This document shows, piece by piece, positions 29,927 through 39,982 of a stretch of DNA of 64,000 nucleotides. The stretch is from Corythucha ciliata (lineage: Eukaryota; Arthropoda; Insecta; Hemiptera; Tingidae). The DNA lies in the NCBI GenBank assembly GCA_038030265.1, contig CM075943.1, forward strand, positions 2,108,001 to 2,172,000, given 5' to 3'. Under the pieces are notes generated by a model that did no database searches, was not told where the DNA came from, and saw nothing but the letters and a program-made list of their open reading frames with translations. Numbering within the stretch: the stretch's first letter is position 1; every line of letters begins with the position of its first letter. Made by a program: the position numbers and the translations under genes.

Positions 29927-31871
29927 TTCTGATAAGACTTTCTGTTTCGGAGAGTCTTCCCCACCGAAACTACTAACAAAATAAAAACTTCCTCATTCTC
30001 TTAACCCACAATTAGCATGCGTTAAGAGTTGATTTTGCATGCTAATTAAAACCCTTTTCTTTTTCACTACGCTAACGCGCTCAACTCTTCAACGTCTGCT
30101 CGTAAATTGCACTCGCTCGACAGTGGAAGTGATTTTGTGCCTCCTAGGAAACAATAAATCCTACCCTTCTCGACATTTTTTTGTCTTTCGACCCTCCCTC
30201 TCCCCCTATGTGTGAAACCCCACTCATATAGTCCCTTTGTTTTGAATTTATGAACAAATCTATTTCTAGCGAAGAACATAGCTGAGAAAAAATGTAATTG
30301 GCGCTCGACCTAACATTTACCAACTGTTAGCTTTTTTCCGTTCGCGAACTCCGATTAAATTCACACAAAAAGTGTTCATTTTTATATACAATTTCATGAA
30401 TAATTTTTTATTCAAATTTAAAAGGAACAGTTGTTTTATTCAAAACTTTGGGATTATTCTGTTACTGGGAGGCAACACGGGTATGCTAAAAAATTGAATG
30501 ACAACTTTGGACTTTCACCGTAGTTGGCTGTGCTAAAATCTTTACAGAATAGGAAGGCTTGTTGTCTTAACAAATCCGAATCAGAAAAAGAAAACTTATT
30601 AAAACGTGCTGTGGGAACAAGTTCGTTTACGTTTTACTTGTCGAGGACAGGTGACAATCTTTTCTGCCCAAAACTAAATATAATGCGATCGCGTGCAGTG
30701 CCAAAAGCTTATTGAAGTACACGATGTTTTTTGTGTGGCAATTTTATGATAAAGTGGATCAGTATAAAAATATTTTAATTGGATTTAACTTTTGTTGTTC
30801 CTCATCCTCCTCCTTTTCCCATCACTCAGTCACCAAACGTCAACAATCGGGCGTGAAATTCAAAATGACAACTATTAATGCTGCGTTTCTTAATTGAAAA
30901 AAAGTCTTGAATGACCACCAATAACCCTACCCCCATTTTCCTCTTCTCGCATTTTTGGTGTAGAACCAAAGTGCTAAAATTAGACTGTGTCGAAAATAGA
31001 TTTTTTTTCGAGCAAATATCGTTGTGTTTGTTGTTGCATGCAGTTAATTAATTATTCTTGTTTTTTTTTTTTTTTTTTTCATCATTCTCTATTAATTTTT
31101 TTTCCTCGCCTTTGCACCGAGCAACTTTGGGGGTGGGGGAGGTACTTTACTAGCTAAGGCAACACAACACAGATCACAAGTGAATTCAAGGCGGAAGTTT
31201 AGAGAAAGATATCATTCAGTACGGCACGGCGGCTATACGGAGGCTGACAATGTCACAACTATATCGCAACATTTGGCTCAACAGTGTTTTGAAAATTCGT
31301 GACATTGCGAGTTTCACTACTTCAATTTCAGTGGATTGTTAGTTTCGGCCCTTTTTCGCTTCCATGTTCCCGAAGGAGAGGGAAGTTTGTTTTTTGTTTT
31401 TTTTTGTTGGACCCTTGGGGCTAGCCAGACCGGACTGATACGATTCCTTGACGAATAGTCGAGTAATTGCAATATTTAGTTGAATATTTGAGCGTTTGCA
31501 ATTACGGGTCCCCTAAGCGAAATTACAAGTTTCCCGGCTGAATATCCAAGAAATAGAAAGTTTTGGGTCTTAACTTGAGAGAAATCGTCAGTTCAGGGCC
31601 TTAGTCAAACCAGAATTGAACATTTTGGTGCCTTTTTCATTGTGGCCGAACCAACAGGCCAGCCGACTCCAACAAGTTCCCGTTGGAACAGGAATATGGT
31701 GTTCTCCTTGAATACAGATTCCCAGCTGACTTCATATTCGTGATCAGACACCTCAAAAAAAGTGGGAAAAAGTGTTTTTCAGCATGCCCTCGATCTGCTT
31801 CTCATTGCTCGGCTTCTGTCAAAAATTATTTCCATCTTATGGCGTGGATATTGTGGGATTTTTTGTAGATA

Positions 31872-31997
31872 TCTAATCACGAAGAGATATCGTCTTCCCA
31901 CACGTCTTTTTTATTATTCCTAACCGGTTTTCGGTCTACAAGGAAACCATCTTCGGGGAAAAAAGAATTCTGCAAATTCCATAAACAACATTAAGAT
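31872..31997 (-). repeat. Penelope-like terminal repeat, left (inverted) copy
   Basis: Reverse complement of 39191-39316. It contains the hammerhead-like block at 31914-31963 on the minus strand, including AACCGGTT. Confidence 0.85.
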
Positions 31998-32104
31998 GCC
32001 CACTGAGCAGTACCAGTGAGAGAGGCAGTGAAGCAATGTCGTTACGTAATTACAGATCGGGAAAAAATAGGAGGGAAGTACGTACAAACTAACCCGCAGC
32101 CCCC

Positions 32105-33601
32105 GTGCTCTACTGTCTACCGAAAATGCATAAGCAGCTGGTAGATGGTTTTCCGCCATTGCGACCTATTGCCTCATTCGTCTCAGCCCCGAGTGAACAC
32201 ATTGGGAAGCTAGACAACAAGATGTTCAAGGAACTCACACAGTTCTGTCCGAAATACGGAGTTAAGAACAGTGCTGAATTGGTGAGCCGCGTGCAGAATG
32301 TGGAACTTGAAGAGAACACAATCCTGTGCTCATTTGACATCGTCAATCTGTATCCGTCAGTTCCTCCCCGCATCGCGTTCAGAGTGGCGAAAGACTGTAT
32401 GGAGAAGAAATGCAGCCAGCCATTGCTTGGAGAAGAGGTCTTGACCCTGCTCGAGATGTGTCTCAAGCAGAGTTACGTCGAGTTCGATGGGGTTTTTTAT
32501 TCCCAGGAAGAAGGACTGGTCATGGGCTCCAGTGTTTCTCCCTTTTGCGCCGATCTGTTCCTTGACTACTTTGAAAGGAGTTTTGTAATGTCTAGTATGA
32601 ATCCGTACTTTAACAAGATTAGGTTTTGGGGACGTTACGTGGATGACACGTGCGTTCTTTGGGACGGAACCAGAAAAGAGCTCGACGATTTTCTGAGGTA
32701 CCTGAACACTAGAGTCAAGTACCTCAGGTTCACTGTGGAGGCGGAGGTAGACAATAAATTAAATTTCCTGGACCTGACCATCTCCCGAACAAACACGGCA
32801 TTGGAATTTGGGGTATATCGCAAGCCAACGGCCACCGACTTAATCATCCCGTCCGAGTCAAACCACCACCCCAAGCACAAATTATCAGCTTTGAAGGCTT
32901 ATGTTCACCGTCTCGTTTCACTGCCATTGAGCGAAGAAAATTACAAAAAAGAATGTTTAGCTGTAAGAGAGATAGCAGTGAATAATGGTTATAATGCCAA
33001 TATTGTCAATGGCATGATAAAAAAGAAGGAACTCGATCTTTTGTTAGACTCGATCTCTCCCGCACATGCTAGAGGAAACAACGAGTTTAGTGGCGATAAG
33101 TGGGTCCCTTTGCCTTATCTGGGTCGGATGTCCTTGGAGGTGGAGAGGGTGCTGAAGAGAGCGGGTTACCGACCAGCGTTCAATGCGAATGGTTCTCTAA
33201 AGAACATGCTACCAAGCGGGAAGAATCCCAAAGAGCCTGAGAAGGGCAGTGGGATCTACAAGCTCAAGAGCGGGCTCTGCAAGGAAGCAACGTATGTAGG
33301 ACGCACCACACGAAGTTTTGCTGTCAGGTTCAAAGAGCATACCCGCCGAATAGACTCGAGGTTTAGACAGCATACCAGCAACTGCGTCGGTGACGGGGTC
33401 CACACGGCCCAGATTATAATGAAAGAGCGGAAAAAAGGAGTACTGAATGCTCTGGAGGGCTTCGTGATTCACGAGGCAATCTCCCACAACGAGAACTGCA
33501 TCAACGGGCGAATTGAGGTTCCCGTATCTCCCTTCCTTTCACTCCTCCCACTCCTGCCGCCGAGCGCTCCTCCGAAAACTATAGCTTTAAAAGGAAATTA
33601 A
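32105..33601 (+). CDS. Penelope-like reverse transcriptase with GIY-YIG endonuclease
   Basis: One open frame of 498 codons, 5'-truncated (the first in-frame ATG is at 32126, after YCLPK). RT motifs: LPKMHKQLVDGFPPLRPIAS, ILCSFDIVNLYPSVP (motif A), EGLVMGSSVSPFCADLFLDY, the catalytic RYVDDTCVLW and LNFLDLTISR. A GIY-YIG domain follows from about residue 380: GSGIYKLKSG, ATYVGRTTRSFAVRFKEH, then an HEAISHNENCINGR segment. GIY-YIG supplies the DNA nick and RT copies RNA at that nick. No stop or frameshift is seen in the remaining 1.5 kb. The N-terminal part before the first RT block is missing, so the copy is not autonomous. Confidence 0.9.
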   Translation: MLYCLPKMHKQLVDGFPPLRPIASFVSAPSEHIGKLDNKMFKELTQFCPKYGVKNSAELVSRVQNVELEENTILCSFDIVNLYPSVPPRIAFRVAKDCMEKKCSQPLLGEEVLTLLEMCLKQSYVEFDGVFYSQEEGLVMGSSVSPFCADLFLDYFERSFVMSSMNPYFNKIRFWGRYVDDTCVLWDGTRKELDDFLRYLNTRVKYLRFTVEAEVDNKLNFLDLTISRTNTALEFGVYRKPTATDLIIPSESNHHPKHKLSALKAYVHRLVSLPLSEENYKKECLAVREIAVNNGYNANIVNGMIKKKELDLLLDSISPAHARGNNEFSGDKWVPLPYLGRMSLEVERVLKRAGYRPAFNANGSLKNMLPSGKNPKEPEKGSGIYKLKSGLCKEATYVGRTTRSFAVRFKEHTRRIDSRFRQHTSNCVGDGVHTAQIIMKERKKGVLNALEGFVIHEAISHNENCINGRIEVPVSPFLSLLPLLPPSAPPKTIALKGN

Positions 33602-35355
33602 GATACCAGCTTTGTTTTTGACTGTGATAGATGTGCTCTACACGAAAAATTTTTTAGAGGTTTTTTGACAAGGTACATTTTATAGTATAGAGAGATTTTG
33701 TAAAACGTTCTTTTGAATGCCGTCGTCGTCATTTTATGAACTTTAAAAAAGACGTCCATCTGAGAAAAAGAGATTTTGTAAGAAGTGATACGTTAACCGA
33801 GTTACCATGGCTACAGTTGGTCGCTCCCAGATGGTATTTGCATTTCTAGTTTTGTAGTCGAGGAGGGCTTGTGTTCGGTTAATTTATCTTTGAAAAGTGG
33901 TGTTAAGGAAAAAAAAATGGACGCAGAGTTGAAGGCTGGTTGAAGGAAATAATGGAATATACCTTGATGGGGCTGGTTGAGGGAAGGCACTTGGACTTTG
34001 CGGTGGAGTGTTTTCTTTCACAAAGCAAGGAAGGGAAGACATTCCGAAGTTCTAAGGGCCTCCTGGATCTGGAATCAATGGCAGAAGAAGAGATCCTAAA
34101 TAACTTCCGATTTTCGAAACGTGACTTGTGTCGTCTCAAACTTAATTTGAAAATTCCGGACGTGGTCGACGCAGGGCGAGGATACAAAGTAGACGGCTTA
34201 ACATCGCTCTGTCTGGTTTTAAGACGACTCGCGTACCCGAACCGCTACTCGGACCTAGAAGGGATGTTTGGTTTGTCCGCTCCAGCTCTTTGTTCTGTGT
34301 TTAATCATAGTCTTAAGCACATCGAAAGAAATCATGGGCATTTGTTGAACAATTTGCGCTCGCTCAAGTACTTCAACAATGATAAACTTGATGAATACTG
34401 TAACGTGAGTGAAAAACGCTTTTCAGCGATTGCGTACCTAATTGATGAGAAACAAAGATAGTCATTTTTTTTTTTCGGTGCAGGCAGTACGAAATAAGGG
34501 GGCCCCTTTGACTAATTGCTGGGGTTTCATTGATGGGACAGCTCGACGAATTTGCCGACCGACAATTGACCAGAACCTCTACTACAGCGGACATAAAAGA
34601 TACCACTGCGTGAAATACCAGTCGATTATGACTCCTGACGGCATAATCGCTAGCCTTCGCGGCGCTTTTCTTGGACGCTGGCATGACGCAGGTACATCTA
34701 AATAAACGTACAGGGTGAAACAGGATATGTGTGACAGAAAAAAATGGGTGAAAATAGGCCTTATTTGCGATCGAAAACACCCTATGTACCTTAGTCCGCG
34801 ATATGATTTTTCTAACGTTTATTATGACTTACATCAATTTTCTTAACTAAATGCGAATAATTCGGTTTCCAGCTGCACACTTGCACAGGAAAGAGCACAC
34901 TTTTTTCTGTCAGCCGTTTTCAATAAAATTGACTGTTTTCTGTGTGCTCGAGAGCTGCTCAAAGTTTTGCGAATCGAGGATTTCTAATTGTTCAAAAAAA
35001 GTAACCCCCTCTTTTCTACACTAAATCTGAGCGTACCGACATTCCATGGTTAGGAAAATCGTCTCCAGTGTGTCCTTTTCAAAATTACACATGAACGTCT
35101 CTTAAGTTAATCGTCGATTTTTCGACATTGCCATTTCTTAGAAAAAAGAGTGGGCTTTCTCTTCAAATTCGCTTGTTTTGACCCACAACATTTGAAAGTG
35201 CTTTGTGTTTCTTAACATGTTAAAATTCCAAAGTTTTCCTTCGAACGGAACGGATTGCGTACTTCTACCGAGTACCGAGTCGCTTGGGAGACGGTGAAGA
35301 GTGCATTTTACTACTGTGAATTTCGACGTGTTTAGCTGTTATTCGAAGAAATTAA

Positions 35356-36143
35356 GGGGGAGTTGTACATAATTTCCTCGACCCCCCTCCAATCATACCT
35401 CGCCTACTTGGTTTACGTAAATTATCGCCGTAGTTCTGCACCAATCCTGGATTTTAAGGGGGGGGGGGTTTCAGGCGGGTTTCGGCGGGGGTCACCCCTC
35501 GCCTAAACTTCGCACATAAATTTTGGCTCCATTTCTGCACCAATATTCGATTTCAAAGTATCATTTTAATCTTCAGAAAGTTCTACAGTGACGTTAGATC
35601 TTGCTTTTCAAAATTTCATCCTAAAATTACCTTAAAACACATTCGAATTCTAAAGTGTTTTGGGTTATTTTAGGGATAACATTTGAAATAGCAAGATCTA
35701 ACGTCTGCTGTAGAACTCCCTGAAGATTAAAATTAGACTTTGAAATCGATATTGGTGCAGAAATGGGGCCAAAATTTATGAGCGAAGTTTAGGCGAGGGG
35801 TTGACTGGGAAGGGGTCGAGGAAACCCGCCTGAAACCCCGCCTTAAGGTCTCATTTTAATCTCCAGATCATTCCGCACACACGTTAAGTCTTGCTTTCCC
35901 TAATAAGCGTCGGAAGAGCTCGAATTTTCAGGGTAAAAATGTAAGTGGGTTTTATAGTTGTTTCAGGGGTGAAATAGGAAAAATGAAGATTTAACGGGCG
36001 TGCGGAATTATCTGGAGATTAAAATGAGACCTTAAAATCCAGGATTGGTGCAGAACTACGACGATAATTTACGTAACGCCGCGCCGAGTAGGCGAGGTAT
36101 GATTGTAGGGGAGTCGAGGAAACACGTGTAGGTACAACTCCCC
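35356..36143. mobile_element. TTAA-flanked palindromic element (GGGGGAGTTGTAC ends)
   Basis: TTAA precedes and follows the unit. The ends GGGGGAGTTGTACATAATTT and the inverse form arms of about 100 bp, including ATCATACCTCGCCTACT, TTCTGCACCAATCCTGGATT and CATTTTAATCTCCAGAT. It is inserted in the centre of the family P element, and itself holds another TTAA insertion. piggyBac/Kolobok-type target choice. Confidence 0.8.
35458..35842. mobile_element. Innermost TTAA-flanked palindromic element
   Basis: Bounded by TTAA at 35454-35457 and 35843-35846. The ends GGGGGGGGGTTTCAGGCGGG and the inverse (CCGCCTGAAACCCCGCC) lead into long arms (CCTCGCCTAAACTTCGC, AATATTCGATTTCAAAGT, CGTTAGATCTTGC). Removing it with one TTAA rejoins the host element arm exactly (GGATTTTAA then GGTCTCATTTTAATC), which demonstrates the insertion. 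Confidence 0.85.
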
Positions 36144-36985
36144 TTAACACTTAATGGCTATTCTTTTCTATAGCCATTTCTGCTAAATAATCGCAAATTA
36201 ACTAAAAACTTTGATTTCTGCGAATTTTCGCAGTAGTGAAATGCACTATATCCGACAGCTAGCTGCGGTAGCGACATGTTTTGGACTTTACCAGGCGTAC
36301 ACGGTTCGTCACATTGAAAGGAAAACTTTGGATGATGCTTCGTTAGAAAAATCATATCTCGTAGGGTTTTAATTTTCAGATCATGGTACACATGTAGGGT
36401 GTTTTCGATCGCAAATGAGGCCTATTTTTTCCTATTTTTTTTTGTCACACTTATCCTGTTCCACCCAGTATATACATATACATGCAACCAATGAGGCGAT
36501 ACATTTTCTCTTGATTCTACTTGCCCCAGGAATTTTCAGGGAGAGTCGTGGCATATACGATGAACTCAAATCGATTGGCCACGGCCGGGAATATCAGTGT
36601 GTGATTTATGGTGATCCTGCATACGCTTTGTCGGACGTCTTGATCAGCCCGTACAAAGGGGCGAGAATTTCTAGCCGAGAGCAACATTTCAACCGCAGAA
36701 TGAGTAAAGTGCGCCAGGCGGTGGAAAGGTTGTCGCACTGTTCGCTTTCTGCGATTATCACAAAAATCAGAAGTTGTTGCTTCAAGAGGTGGAAGCAAAT
36801 TATAAGGCAGCAGTTGTTTTGGCCAACTGCCACACTTGTTTGTACGGCAGTCAAACGGGGCATTACTTCGGTGTGGATCCACCTTCCCTGGAATCTTACC
36901 TGCAATAAAAACCATGTTATTATAATGAATAAATAGTAGTGCGGCACAGTTTTTGCTTGTCAAAATAATTTATTTGACGGTATAT

Positions 36986-38617
36986 TTAAAAAAAATTAAG
37001 TCTTTCGAGTAAACGGGCAAACAGGTCTTGCAGCATTTTTCTATGAAACTCATGTTCTGCAGCGAGAAGACGGAGCTTTTCTTCCTCCACGTGTAGTCTT
37101 CTATTTTCAGTTTCAATTTTTTTCTCCTCCAGCTCTAAACGTTTTTCATCCAGAGCCAATCTTTTTGTTTCCAAGTCTGCCTCTTCTTTTCTTCTCTCAG
37201 ACACCATTTCTATTAAAGATGGCTTCACTGTTTTTCTCTTTCTTTTGAGTCGATTCCTCTCGTGAACTTCATGCGATGAGCTTAAGTTTGATTCAAGATG
37301 TCGAAGCGGCTGACTAGGTGGAGCAAACAAATCGTCGGAATCACAATTCACGAGAGGAATATCGTCCGTATCGGCTATAGAGTTTGAATTTTCCGGGCCT
37401 TCAACTTGATCAAATTCCTGAGACGTTGAAGGCATACAAATAGTTGCGGCAGCTCTCACTTCCGAGCCAATGCAAGCTGAAGCTTTTTTCACATTTTTTT
37501 TGTGTCTCGACCGCAAGAACTCCTCCTTCAAGCTGAGAAGCTCCTGAAGAAGTTCTTCCTTCTCCGCGTACATTTCTTCGGTCCCAGAGCGACGCAAGCT
37601 GGACAAATCTTCCTTCTTGAATTGCTCCAGCAAATGGTTTGCGTGGTCCCTTTGGTCCCTTACTGCCCTTGTTGTAAACGGTTTATTTGCGATCTATAAT
37701 GAAGAAAAAACTAAAAAAGATCCTGGAGACTAACCTTATCTCGAAATACAGGTAAGAAACGTTAGTACATACTTGTACAAGATTTTCCCGGGCGATTTTC
37801 CATTTTGTCGAATCATCATACGGATTCTGGGCGACAGCTTCCTTCAATAAATGAATGTCATCTTGGCACGATAATCTTAGTTTAGTTTTCTTCTCCTCCT
37901 TTAATTTATTACTATGTGGTTTTAGGGTAGGAAAATAATGGCGCCTTAAGGGGGGAGTTGTTCGAGTGATTCCTTTAACCCCCCCCCTCTTCCAATAGCA
38001 TATTCGTTGTAATACTCGGAATACACTTTTTCGTCTAATTTTTGCGTCAATACTGGTTTTTAAAGACTCGTTCCAATCTCATAAGATTCCGAATATGCAG
38101 TAGGATTAAGGCAGGTTCACACCTATCATGCACGCTTCCGATCCGACACCGATCATGCATGTCGGATCGGAGACTATGGAAACCCTCGTATCGGTTAGAC
38201 TATATTTGGGTTGGAAAGGCAATCTGAGAGGGCTGAGAAGCGTAATAGCCGTCAATTATTCGGTATTAACGCCTATTACGGTCCCCACACCTATCAAAAA
38301 ATGCATGATCGGTGTCGGATCGGAAGCGTGCATGATAGGTGTGAACTGGGCTTTATTTGTACTTTCGTCTCCAAAGTAACTTTAAACAAGCCTTGAATTT
38401 TTACCTTGAAATTTTACACTCTTCTTTCGATTTATTTTAAAGATGGAATAGCACTGCATATGAGGAAACAAGTCTTTAAAAACCAGGTTTGGTGCAGAAG
38501 TAAGGCAGGAAATGCCAGGTACTTGACAAGGGGAATGCCAATTGAGGGGGGCCGAGGAATCACCCGTGCTACTCCCCAAGTGAAAGGCAGAAAGTTTATC
38601 CTTACCATTTGAGACAT
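36986..38617 (-). CDS. Harbinger Myb/SANT-like DNA-binding protein, spliced
   Basis: The main exon is 37693-36986 (ANKPFTTRAVRDQRDHANHL, FKKEDLSSLRRSGTEEMYAE, then a Lys/Glu-rich coiled coil of about 70 residues, LALDEKRLELEEKKIE). The upstream exon ends at 37773 (LRLSCQDDIHLLKEAVAQNP, STKWKIARENLVQ, SANT-like helices), donor GTATGT, acceptor TTATAG, phase 0. A tiny first exon ATGTCTCAAATG at 38617-38606 with donor GTAAGG, joined to an acceptor near 37915, would give a start and is only inferred. In this superfamily such a protein partners the transposase in DNA binding and nuclear import. No break is seen. A TTAA element and a MITE lie in the inferred first intron. Confidence 0.75.
37950..38577. 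mobile_element. TTAA-type element, GGGGGAGTTGTTCGAG ends
   Basis: Starts after TTAA (37946-37949) with GGGGGAGTTGTTCGAGTGAT. The right end is the inverse of GGGGAGTAGCACGGGTGATT. Arms also share TGGTTTTTAAAGACT. It is related to 35356-36143. The right-hand TTAA has changed to CAAG. It contains the MITE at 38107-38354. Confidence 0.7.
38107..38354. mobile_element. MITE with GGTTCACACCTATCATGCAC arms
   Basis: Long terminal inverted repeats of about 65 bp (AAGGCAGGTTCACACCTATC, CGCTTCCGATCCGACACCGA, TCATGCAT and their inverse at 38298-38354). About 248 bp. A diverged relative is at 61850-62028. Inserted inside the TTAA-type element at 37950-38577. Confidence 0.85.
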
Positions 38618-39190
38618 AGTCAATTTTTAAATAGTTTAAGAACTGACCGAGAAGAATACGCTTGTCCAAGAAGAAGAAAGAAAAAGGAAATGCACTAAAA
38701 AATCTTCAGTTCACCAGCACAGCTGAATTCAACTGATGCTTTAAAAAACGTTTCATGGAAGAAATGTGGTTGACGGTCAAGAGAAAGACGTTGCCTTCAT
38801 TTGAGGCCGATTGTCGTCAACGGTTTTAAGCTGAACTACATAACCGTGGAAGTCATACACATTAGCCTCAAATTATCTCATTGGGATTGCATGTATTCAA
38901 ACAAATAATTATAACTTCTTCCAACGTTGCCTAGAGATGCTACGCGTTCATATAAGTTCCTAAGCAACATTCAACATTACGTTCATAATTTTAGTAGTCC
39001 CTTTTAAGAAAGACGTAAAAAATTTACGTGCGCATGCGTACTTTATCCCGACTCCGATTTACGTACAACGTCATTTCCAAGAACGTCTTACAAAATCTCT
39101 CTAATATATTTTTTAAATGACCCCCCTTTATACAGGTTAAGTCCTTAGTTGTTTTGCCCCCCCCCCCCTTCAACTCTTAATCTAGTCATA

Positions 39191-39316
39191 ATCTTAATGT
39201 TGTTTATGGAATTTGCAGAATTCTTTTTTCCCCGAAGATGGTTTCCTTGTAGACCGAAAACCGGTTAGGAATAATAAAAAAGACGTGTGGGAAGACAATA
39301 TCTCTTCGTGATTAGA
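39191..39316 (+). repeat. Penelope-like terminal repeat, right copy, hammerhead-like
   Basis: Inverted partner of 31872-31997. 39226-39270 reads stem I UUCC, then CCGAAGA, U, stem II GGUUU..AGACC, GAAA, palindromic AACCGGUU, A, stem I GGAA. The layout is that of a minimal hammerhead, but the conserved U4 is C and an extra U follows A9. I call it hammerhead-like and probably weak or inactive. Confidence 0.6.
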
Positions 39317-39535
39317 AAAATTATTTCATCGACGAGCCCCCAGCACATTCTGGTCTCCTGGTCATCGGGGGACCAAATCTAGTCAAAAACGATAACTTTT
39401 CCTCACTTATCAAGTGTAACGCGGTGATTTCGTAGAAGGAAAATATAATTTTCTAGGAGGTCGGCACCGGAAAAAATGTTCCACGTGTTTTGATCTAAAT
39501 GCGCACAAAATTACCACGTCATTTTTAAGCCTTTG

Positions 39536-39640
39536 AAACAGGCCCAAATTGCTCCCGAGAGTGGATTCGAGCCCCCCTGGAAATGCCCATCTCTCAACTC
39601 AATTAGCAAAGCTAGAAAACGCTTGACAACAATTAAACCA
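39536..39640 (+). repeat. Dispersed repeat, copy 3
   Basis: CAGGCCCAAATTGCTCCCGA, CCCCTGGAAATGCCCATCTC and TCAATTAGC align with 7662-7760. It lies between the Penelope-like element and the gypsy element. Confidence 0.65.
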
Positions 39641-39982
39641 AGCCCTTTCACTTAATCGCTTTCTTTGTTGGAAAGCTCCCGGCACATTCTATTCAGAACC
39701 AAATCTTGTCAAAAACGACGATTTTGCCTCTTTTTGACGTGAAACGTCTTTAAAATGGCTATGGGGGTGTAACGACAAGCGTTGAATTGAAACGCTCAAA
39801 TATCTCAGCACTGATGTAACGCCCTAAAAAGGGCGTTATGTTAAGCGATAGAGAAAAGGAGCTCGGTCCGGGAAATTGTTCACCGCTCGGTGAATGAACC
39901 CGGCGAGCTCAGGGACGAGCGGGAGAGAATGACCCGATAGCGTCAACAAATCCTTGAGGAAACTGCTTGTTATCCACAACAC

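Larger units (their letters stand above)
34708..36476. mobile_element. Palindromic family P element in the transposase intron
   Basis: The outer arms ACAGGGTGAAACAGGATA..GTGTGACA (34710 on) and the inverse near 36476 enclose matching inner blocks: GCGATCGAAAACACCCTA, ATATGATTTTTCTAACG, and further in AGTGCATTTTACTACTG versus its inverse near 36240. Length 1.77 kb, about 0.98 kb without its own insert. It lies wholly between the splice sites at 34692 and 36529, so splicing could remove it. No coding capacity. Confidence 0.8.
33940..36908 (+). pseudogene. HARBI1-like: Harbinger DDE transposase, three exons, frameshift in last exon
   Basis: Exon 1 is about 33940-34404 (GRGYKVDGLTSLCLVLRRLA, helix-turn-helix-like YSDLEGMFGLSAPALCSVF). 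The intron 34405-34483 is GTGAGT..CAG, phase 0. Exon 2 is 34484-34691 (CWGFIDGTARRICRP with the first Asp, YSGHKRYHCVKYQS). The intron 34692-36529 is GTACAT..CCCCAG, phase 1, and swollen by nested elements. Exon 3 is 36530-36908 (FRESRGIYDEL, second Asp in IYGDPAYALSD, FNRRMSKVRQAVE with the Glu). All three DDE residues are present. Near 36723 a small deletion shifts the frame; the correct C-terminus (KNQKLLLQEVEANYKAAVVL, ANCHTCLYGSQTG) continues in another frame to TAA at 36906. AATAAA overlaps the stop. Confidence 0.85.
33690..39103. mobile_element. PIF/Harbinger DNA transposon
   Basis: The ends GAGAGATTTTGTAAAACGTT (about 33691) and the inverse of GAGAGATTTTGTAAGACGTT (to about 39103) form terminal inverted repeats of about 24 bp. 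Inside are the two genes expected of this superfamily in convergent order: a DDE transposase (plus, 33940-36908) and a Myb/SANT-like DNA-binding protein (minus, 36986 to about 38617), with stop codons 78 bp apart. A TWA duplication is expected for the superfamily; here the flanks (ATA / TAA) are not identical, so it is not proven. Confidence 0.8.
31872..39316 (+). mobile_element. Penelope-like element with inverted terminal repeats, invaded by Harbinger
   Basis: The outer boundaries are a 126-bp inverted pair, 31872-31997 and 39191-39316, differing at essentially one site. Between them lie a 5'-truncated Penelope-type RT/GIY-YIG gene (32105-33601) and a PIF/Harbinger transposon (about 33690-39103). 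Inverted and truncated terminal repeats are a known habit of Penelope-like elements. The near identity of the repeats suggests a recent insertion. The Harbinger sits between the RT gene and the right terminal repeat, so it arrived later. Confidence 0.8.

Noticed and set aside
29404..29979. Open frames of up to 190 codons
   Set aside because: They consist almost entirely of assembly N.
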